From NCBI GenBank assembly GCA_029204225.1, contig CM055095.1, forward strand, positions 69,222,470-69,286,469: a stretch of DNA of 64,000 nt, in the 5' to 3' direction. Shown piece by piece: positions 58,601 through 64,000 of this stretch (positions within the stretch are counted from its first letter, which is position 1; every line of letters begins with the position of its first letter). The DNA is from Diphasiastrum complanatum. Its lineage: Eukaryota; Streptophyta; Lycopodiopsida; Lycopodiales; Lycopodiaceae. Made by a program: the position numbers and the translations under genes. The notes beneath the pieces are model-generated. The model did not search any database. It worked only from the letters and a program-made list of their open reading frames with translations, and was not told where the DNA came from.

Positions 58601-59606
58601 TGATGTTACCTTCTCCCTCATAAGACAATAAGGATGTAAAGTATTCCTTATGTCTTGTCATGTGAGATGAGGCTCCACTATCAATCCACCAAGGATCATT
58701 ATCATCTATGTTGGCTAACAAACTTGAAGTCATAACAAGTGATTCACATGTGTTATGTTCTTCCTCATCTATTGTAAGATTTCCTTGCCTCTCTCCTTGC
58801 TCTCTTTTCTTCTTATAACATTCATTTGCAAAATGACCTTTTATCCCACAATAAAAGCACTTGAACTTTGACTTATTGTTCTTAGTAGAAGAGGAAGAGG
58901 AAGAGTGATCATCATGATCAAAGTTACCACCTTTGGACCATTTCCCTTTGCCTTTACCTTTGCCCTTGAATTTGCCTTTTGTGAAGAAAGCCTCTTCACC
59001 TCCACCTTGCAAGGATGCACCATCAAGCTTTGATTGCAACCTATGTTCTTCAGCCAATAAGATTTCTTGCAAGTCAACCACACTTGGCAAGACTCTTTGA
59101 ATGGCAAAACTTTGCACAAGGTTAGCATGTTCATTTAGCAAACCATTCAACATAACTTGGACTATTTCACCATCTTTTATGTTCTCATCAATGCATGCTA
59201 AATCATTACTTAGGGACTTAACTCTCAAGATAAATGCATGAGCACTTTCACCCTCTCTTTGCCTACTAGAAAATATTTGTCTCCTTAGGGTCAATACCCT
59301 AGATGTGGACTTTGATTCAAAGAGCTTCTTTAAGGCATTCCATGCCTCACTTGCACTTTGACACTTTCCAACTTCCTTGAGAAGTTCATTTGTAACATTC
59401 ATTTTAATGATATGAAGAGCCCTTTTGGCCTTCTTATCAAACCTTTGTTGCTCTTGAAGTGTGAGAGGTCTCTCTTCAATTTCTGCAACTATGTCCATGA
59501 GTTCATTCAACTCAAGTAAGGACTCCATCCTCACTTTCCAAGTAGAGTAGTTTGATGAACTCAACCTTTCACTAGACTCTAGCATGATCCCACCATTGGA
59601 AGCCAT
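55653..59606 (-). CDS. Copia H gag-pol polyprotein, 1,317 aa
   Basis: Single uninterrupted ORF of the length usual for plant copia. Gag: SNYSTWKVRMESLLEL at 18-33 and a CCHC knuckle at 250-263. Protease: WWIDSGASSHMT with DSG 309-311. Integrase: zinc His 442 and 447, Cys 476 and 479; catalytic D506, D568, E604 (35 residues between the last two, as expected). RT: first Asp at 905 in [20 protein letters not shown] at 990-993. RNase H: SDSDFAGD near 1153-1160, TEAEY 1194-1198 and ADIFTKPLG near 1280-1288. All expected catalytic residues are present. The polyprotein would be cleaved by its own protease in virus-like particles in the cytoplasm. The start ATG at 59604-59606 opens MASNGGIMLESSERL and is the first in frame. 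The stop codon overlaps the end of the 3' LTR by a few bases. Confidence 0.97.
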   Translation of the reverse strand: MASNGGIMLESSERLSSSNYSTWKVRMESLLELNELMDIVAEIEERPLTLQEQQRFDKKAKRALHIIKMNVTNELLKEVGKCQSASEAWNALKKLFESKSTSRVLTLRRQIFSSRQREGESAHAFILRVKSLSNDLACIDENIKDGEIVQVMLNGLLNEHANLVQSFAIQRVLPSVVDLQEILLAEEHRLQSKLDGASLQGGGEEAFFTKGKFKGKGKGKGKWSKGGNFDHDDHSSSSSSTKNNKSKFKCFYCGIKGHFANECYKKKREQGERQGNLTIDEEEHNTCESLVMTSSLLANIDDNDPWWIDSGASSHMTRHKEYFTSLLSYEGEGNIIYTANDGQCDIKGIGTIPISLSTNRKANLENVLYIPSITKNLLSVSQMIDKGLDVEFIGDACLISKCGSLIAQGRRHGKLFKLDACVISNHEGCMAREQLTNQEVWHKRLGHPNFKSLEVMAKKELVLGLPKSLVANNSVCEHCALSKSHRLAYSRSTSRSKEAFQLVHSDIHSSSTTSNGGAKMYATFIDDFSRYTWIYLLKSKDEVFAAFVKFKNEMENQFNTKIKCLRSDNGGEYTSNRFKDFCIAHGIKREMSSPRTPQQNGVAERKNRTLCECAKAMRLHANLAKSFWGEALACANYLCNRWTSASLDGKTPHEVLYGRRPSVKHCRIFGCTCFVNITLDDRTKEDPSSKKGVFVGYSEVSKAYKVYIPSTKKVVISRDVIFHEENVSNVVDVDVDVPTNHHDVQDVLDEDGDATPKQTSRKTQRQRAKPSRLTYDEKGKQVVDNSNFAFLTSFDEPTCVGEAIQKKEWIQAMDHEHQALIKSNTWRLVKLPKDKKAIGCKWIFKIKTNQDGSINKYKARLVAKGYAQEYGIDYDETFAPVAKMVTIRILISLATLYDWDMWQMDVTNAFLNGDLEEDIYMEQPEGYVSHDEPNHVCYLQKSLYGLKQAPRSWYAKLNSFLLSQNFVMSEYDHSLYFRLNENDITLLLIYVDDIILSGGNNLDIDEIKMALKREFEIQDLGKLHYILGIEIIRTSKSTFICQEKYVNSILKRFHMEDCKVVSTPMESNVKLTTRSNERSFKDITLYRKLIGSLIWLTITRPDLSFVVGKLSQFMQDPSEAHWKLGKRVLRYISGSRDFGILYGGTTPSLCGFSDSDFAGDQMDRKSTSAFAIYLGDGVVSWLSKKQPTISLSSTEAEYKALTTCTKEILWIKRMLLDLHLLEPEKTPIILCENLSAQSLASNPVFHARSKHIEIAHHFVRDQVIAKEVELQHVSSKECVADIFTKPLGKDLYLMHRSNLGMCSKTMLKLASNVEEGV
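55658..55667 (-). other. Copia H polypurine tract
   Basis: The minus strand reads GAAGAGGGAG directly before the 3' LTR. Confidence 0.85.
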
Positions 59607-60765
59607 GATTCTAATGTTTCTTCAACTTTTAGGTTTTGTCCTAAAGCACTTAGCACTCACTTTTCTCTCAACAAATGATAGATAAAGAGATCTATGAAGA
59701 TTTAGGACCCTAAAACACTTCTATCTTGAACCTAGATGGTTTCCAAGCATAGAAAGGAAGATTGAAACACATGCAACACTTTGCACACACTAAGAATGGA
59801 TTACAAAATCAAACCAACCTGAACACACTCTTGATTAAGCTCTCAAACTTTCCAGCAAGTGACCAAATCAAGTTATGGTGTGAAGAGTTACTTGCATTCT
59901 TAGAAAATACCCAAAACTAGGATGCCAAGATTACCTAGTAATGAACAAACTTGATCAACATATGATCAACACACTAAGATATTGATTCAACCTGTAAAAC
60001 CACATGTAAACCACACTTCTAAAAGTTTATAAACTCCAGCAAGTGATAAATACAAGATTTAGAGGTGAATGAATGAGCACACTTAGTGAATCACAAGACT
60101 AGCTTCACTATCTTGTCAAATCTTGGTGTTTAGATGTAGATCTAAGATCACTTCACATGAGAATGTTCCTCAACCTGTTAAGAACCTGAAAACACACTTG
60201 CATAATGGTTAACACCTTCCAGCAAATGCTCCAATCAAATTACATAAGGAGAGTTACTTACATGCTCAACAAAGTACACCAAAAATTATGCCAAAATTGA
60301 TGACAATCTTTACAATATGCTCTTCACAATGGAGCTTACAATATGTTCACCCAAAAAAGGGGATCTTTCATCCAAATGGGAGCTTTGCTCAGCCTTTAGG
60401 AGAATTACAACTCACTCAAAAGAGCATTTGTCATCCACTTAAGGAGAAGTTTCATCCACTTAAGGAGAGTGTTCATCCAAGAATGGAGATTGTCAACAAT
60501 AGGATTGAAAAGAACATTGTTAGTATTGAATATGCACAAGCCTCACAATCACAAATGATTAGGTGTTATGATCTGATCCAAAATAGTTTCTTTTCAGCCT
60601 CTGATCTTCAATAGACCTGAAATATGCTTTTGATCCACAAGTTCAACTCACAAAACAAAGGTTAGTAAGATTTGATCAACAAAGCAATGCAAAATCATGC
60701 TAGAACTTGATCAAACATCCAAATATCACCAAAAATGGAATACTTACTGTAAATAGAAGCCAACC
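59607..60765 (-). other. Copia H leader with three degenerate tandem units
   Basis: Untranslated leader. Units starting near 59815, 59990 and 60175 share 'aacctg...cttccagcaagtga.caaatcaa' and 'gagttacttgcat'; spacing is about 178 and 190 bp. A minor repeat 'catccacttaaggaga' occurs near 60432-60470. A plus-strand ORF at 60288-60614 is a chance frame in this leader. Confidence 0.7.
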
Positions 60766-60778
60766 AGCTCTGATACCA
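60766..60778 (-). other. Copia H primer-binding site
   Basis: TGGTATCAGAGCT on the minus strand, immediately after the 5' LTR, complementary to initiator Met tRNA. Confidence 0.9.
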
Positions 60779-61433
60779 TGTGAAAAATACAGATCCTAAG
60801 TGGATCTAAACTCCAAGATCATTGGCTTGAATGCTTGCACTCCAAACTACATAAGCTAGGAATTGGCAACACATTCTATGCTACCTAGAATGCAAAGAAC
60901 TTGATCAAAAAGCATTTATCACAAATGGAAACTTCCATAAACATCAAGTGCGGCCCAAAATAGCATTATACAGTCCATAATACATCAGCCTATCACTTTT
61001 GGAAAGCACCTAAGATCATACACAATAGCTTGAAGACAATACACACAACAATGCTCTCAATGGAGGAAGAAACAATGACAATGATCTATTGATCTCAATG
61101 AAGCATACAAAAGGTTTCTCCAACCTGTTCTCCACGACTTCCCTACTATTTATGGATGAGGAAGATGACTCTCTCTCCTCTCTCTAGAAGGTACTTGACC
61201 CTAGATATTCCCTATATAGGAAAAATAGCTAAAAATGGCTTATATGACCAAAATACATCAAAATGGTCTCATTTTGAAGGGTATGAAGTTTGACACTTCA
61301 TCATACTGAAAAAATACAGTAAATAAAAACATTGTGGCCTGGTTCACACGTGTGAAACTCCAGAACCAAAACTATTTACAATTTTAGCCAATTTAGGCCT
61401 CAAACTAGCTAGGAAATGTTGACAATTTTCACA
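60779..61433 (-). repeat. Copia H 5' LTR, 655 bp, with promoter
   Basis: Same sequence as the 3' LTR. The minus strand has CCTATATAGG (61211-61220) as the probable TATA box, preceded by a CT/GA-rich region downstream and an ACACGTGT word near 61346-61353 in U3. Confidence 0.95.
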
Positions 61434-62621
61434 CTGACCATCGGGAATATGAAATGTTTTCCCATCTAGCGACCCAGAATATCTGATAAAGTATTATCGA
61501 AATCTTGTAACAAAGCCAAAATAGCCGGAGAGGGAGGAACACACCGTAGAATATAACTTGGCCGCTGAGTGAAGCATTGAGTGAGAATCCCTAGAGCAAC
61601 TTGAGCGTTGCTAAGCTTAGGTAGAAAATCAGCGTGACGAAGATGTGCGCCCAAAGTGTCCTGCAAAGAGGAAGCCACAAAGTTAGATAAACCTATAGGA
61701 ATGCCAAGCACTCGAATCCCATCAACCGGAGTATTGAAACCTTTAGGTAGAGGGAGCTCAGGAAGGAGGCCCTGAGGACACCAAGCAACGCATTTAGAGG
61801 GATTCACGGTGAGGCCCAAAGTGGAGAGTTGCTAAGAGAAATGCAAGAAAGCAGGAATGACATCATTAGCAAGTCCCACAATATGTGTGTCATCAACAAT
61901 AGAGGGAAACAAACAAGATGGAATAGCAACAGAAGATGCTCGCAATACTCGAAAGCGTGCCAAAGCAAAAAAGAGCACCACCCAAGGAATCACCTTGTCT
62001 GATACCATCAGCAGAAGGGATAACTGAAACATCACCGAAGCAAGAAGTGTGACTGAAATATAGAGGCGCATTCATGGAATAAAAAGAGCAAACAAACGGG
62101 ATGAGCTTAGCGAGTGGACCGTGATCCGCACGAAGTTCTTGGAAAATGGCCCCTCAGAAAACAGAGTTGAAAGCATTTGAAACATCCACCTGAAGGACAA
62201 CCCAGTTTGGATGAAGATCCAAGGTAGCATGCAAAGCATGTACAACTGTCTCGCAATTTCCAGGAGTAGTGCAACCAAATTGATGAGGAAATAGGTGATC
62301 ATGAAAGCTGTCACGAAGTTGGAAACCAAGAGCCCGAGAAACCAACCTGTATAAAACCTCTCCAACAGCAATCGGACGCACGCCACCGCTAGGCTTATCC
62401 AAGGCTATCAAACGAGCAGCACCAAGAATACGAGCAATAGAAAGAAGAATACGCTTACATGCTAAGGAGCAGCAAACTTGAAAGAGCAAACCAAACCCGC
62501 TAGCAGAATCATCATGAGAGAAACAGTCACGAAGATGCTCAAAAACCATAACAGATGAAGAAGTTTCAACATTGACTTTGTGTATTTCTTTATCATAGCC
62601 TTTAGCCTGACTTGTAGACAT
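61434..62621 (-). pseudogene. Reverse transcriptase of the RT/endonuclease element
   Basis: In order: ARLIALDKPSGGVRPIAVGE, FGCTTPGNCETVVHALHATL, the motif A box LQVDVSNAFNSVF (near 62160), motif B GIRQGDSLGGALF, motif C VDDTHIVGLAND (in place of YxDD, near 61870), then MGLTVNPSKCVAWCPQG and GIRVLGIPIGL in the thumb. This order is that of non-LTR-type RTs. Frameshifts separate 62154, 62071 and 61819, so no full enzyme is made. The 5' end appears truncated at about 62640. Confidence 0.8.
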
Positions 62622-62748
62622 GTTACAATTTTAATCATCTAAGCATTGCTAATGTTCAAATGCATACCTAACAATATCAAAAATTTGTCGAATTTCATAG
62701 ATTATTGTATCAAGACCATTTAATCCTACATACTAGAAAACTGAATGT

Positions 62749-63121
62749 TTGAAATCAGCTCATTCCTCTTGCGAAGCTGACTATGTTGCAGCCTCGAAAG
62801 TGGTGAATGAGGTAGTGTGGCTGCGGATGATGTTGGAGGCAATCGGGATACCACAAGAGGGGCCAAGCATGATGATGATGGACTCCCAGAGTGCCATCTA
62901 TCTGTCCCAGGATCCTATCTTCCATTCAAAGATGAAGCACATTCCTCTGAAGTACCATCACATTCAAGATTTGATCTCGAAAGGAGAGCTCCAGGTCCAG
63001 TTCATAAAATCAGAAAGTATGATTGCAGATCTCCTCATGAAACCGCTTGAGAAGCCACTCTTTACCAAGCAAAGAGAGGCAATTGGATTGAACGAACAAA
63101 GCTGCAAGGTTCAAGAGGGAG
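62749..63121 (+). pseudogene. Copia I RNase H C-terminus
   Basis: Begins within SAHSSCEADYVAASKVVNEV, then LRMMLEAIGIPQEGPSMMMM and DSQSAIYLSQDPIFHSKMKH, KYHHIQDLISKGELQVQF, SMIADLLMKPLEKPLF. The expected TEAEY reads CEADY, acceptable for the family. 5'-truncated at about 62745, so only the last part of pol remains. It ends in a purine run before the LTR. Confidence 0.88.
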
Positions 63122-63664
63122 TGTCAGAAATGGTGAACTCCTGCAACTTTGTCGCAGCACGAACAAGACACGAAGGTCGAACGAGAACAATTCGCGACAG
63201 TCAATGTGTCTTTGACTCGAAGGACAAACAATTCGCGAATCAATCTCGAATCGTAAACACACCTCCAAGACCGCAAACCGCAAAAGGGGCGCAAAACGAA
63301 GACTACGAAAAGAAACGAAAAGAACAAAACAAACGAAGAGAAACCCTTCGCGCTGCCAGCTAGAAGCTCAACGGGCTTCATGCCCAGAATAGCAACGACA
63401 GAGACTAACTAACTAGTTGATTAGTGTTAACTAGTCTTGTGATTCTACGTTTAGCTATCTTGTAAACTCCACACAATGGAGGTATTAACGATCTTCTTTG
63501 GATCATAACAAGAAGAGAGATAGTGAATATAGAGATCTGTAAGAAACAGAGAGAGACGTAGCGAATAGAGCAAGAAAGCAAAAATACCATAGTTGTGCAT
63601 GAAAGTCTGCCAACAAGCAGAACATAGCGAAAGAGCAGAGAGTCAATCTGCCAACGGTGAGACA
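63122..63664 (+). repeat. Copia I 3' LTR, about 543 bp
   Basis: Follows CAAGAGGGAG and opens TGTCAGAAATGG; the likely end is GGTGAGACA at 63656-63664. It contains TTCGCGA words similar to the solo LTR at 32930-34171. The right end is inferred from the CA terminus only. Confidence 0.65.
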
Positions 63665-64000
63665 TTGACGATCTCGCTCTAAAACCAAGTTGAATGCATT
63701 AAATAGGGTGCATCTCTCTTGCAGGGCCATCGCTGGATTTTCAGCATGCTATAACATACCTTTGATAACAAATTTTGCATAGACTCGGTGTGCTTATATC
63801 AGATTTTGTTTTCAAGTATAATTAGATTCTATGCATCGATGAAGCAGGGACCTTTTATACACTTTTAAGTTCTTTGTTTGCGATTCGATTGCACTAAAAA
63901 CCAATGATGGTCCTACTACATGAATGATAATTGTATGTCATCTCAACTTTTCATATTCATTTTGTCACTTTAAAGTTGTTGAGACAATGATTAACCATGA
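63665..64000. other. No gene seen
   Basis: AT-rich flank without recognisable features. Confidence 0.5.

Larger units (their letters stand above)
55003..61433 (-). mobile_element. Intact Ty1/copia element H
   Basis: Full structure on the minus strand: 5' LTR 60779-61433, primer site 60766-60778, leader of 1.17 kb, single gag-pol ORF, polypurine tract 55658-55667, 3' LTR 55003-55657. Both LTRs are 655 bp and I saw no difference reading them side by side. The 5-bp duplication CTGAC flanks it (54998-55002 and 61434-61438). Likely recent and possibly still mobile. Confidence 0.96.
53690..62640 (-). mobile_element. RT element with restriction-like endonuclease, split by copia H
   Basis: Minus-strand coding pieces 62621-61440 (RT) and 55002-53910 (C-terminal part) belong to one element. 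The intact copia H with its CTGAC duplication lies exactly between them. An AATAAAAA word near 53695 is a possible poly(A) signal on the minus strand. Frameshifts show it was already decaying. Confidence 0.75.

Noticed and set aside
60288-60614. 108-codon plus-strand ORF (HPKKGIFHPNGSFAQPLG)
   Set aside because: Lies in the untranslated leader of the minus-strand copia and reflects its short 'catccacttaagg' repeats.

Overview
The window comes from a transposon-rich land-plant nuclear genome. The evidence is an intron-containing NPH3/RPT2-type phototropism adaptor gene, many Ty1/copia LTR elements primed by initiator-Met tRNA (TGGTATCAGAGC site), a chromodomain Ty3/gypsy element, and an interstitial block of the plant telomere unit CCCTAAA. 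Nothing fixes the species. Large introns and heavy nesting would suit a fern or another large-genome plant, but that is a guess.

Layout. 1-6.8 kb: a decayed gypsy chromovirus abutting a decayed minus-strand copia element. 6.8-14 kb: microsatellites, LTR fragments, a small TIR element (9450-9806) and a copia RT scrap. 14-22.5 kb: a deleted copia, a copia with two recognisable LTRs, and a 3'-truncated copia. 22.5-30.2 kb: a non-LTR-retrotransposon block that opens with the same terminal sequence as the small TIR element. It holds several intron-bearing but decayed genes; the most striking reads as a histone-H3-like domain followed by an Ulp1 (C48) cysteine protease. 30.5-34.8 kb: copia fragments, a GC-rich minisatellite and a solo LTR nested in copia. 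34.8-36.9 kb: a second copy of the TIR terminus with more unrecognised exons. 36.9-39.3 kb: simple repeats and a probable Helitron 3' end. 39.3-43.8 kb: copia and gypsy remnants and another nested solo LTR. 44.2-50.8 kb: the only clearly functional host gene, NPH3/RPT2-like, four exons on the minus strand. 53.7-62.6 kb: a reverse-transcriptase element with a C-terminal restriction-like endonuclease domain, split by an intact copia (55003-61433). 62.7-63.7 kb: the 3' end of one more copia.

Activity. The intact copia has a 1,317-codon gag-pol, 655-bp LTRs that look identical by eye and a 5-bp target duplication, so it is recent and possibly mobile. Almost all other transposon ORFs carry stops, frameshifts or deletions. 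The nesting gives relative ages: the RT/endonuclease element is older than the intact copia, and two copia elements are older than the solo LTRs inside them. The NPH3-like protein would act with phototropins and 14-3-3 proteins at the plasma membrane. No other host pathway is visible.
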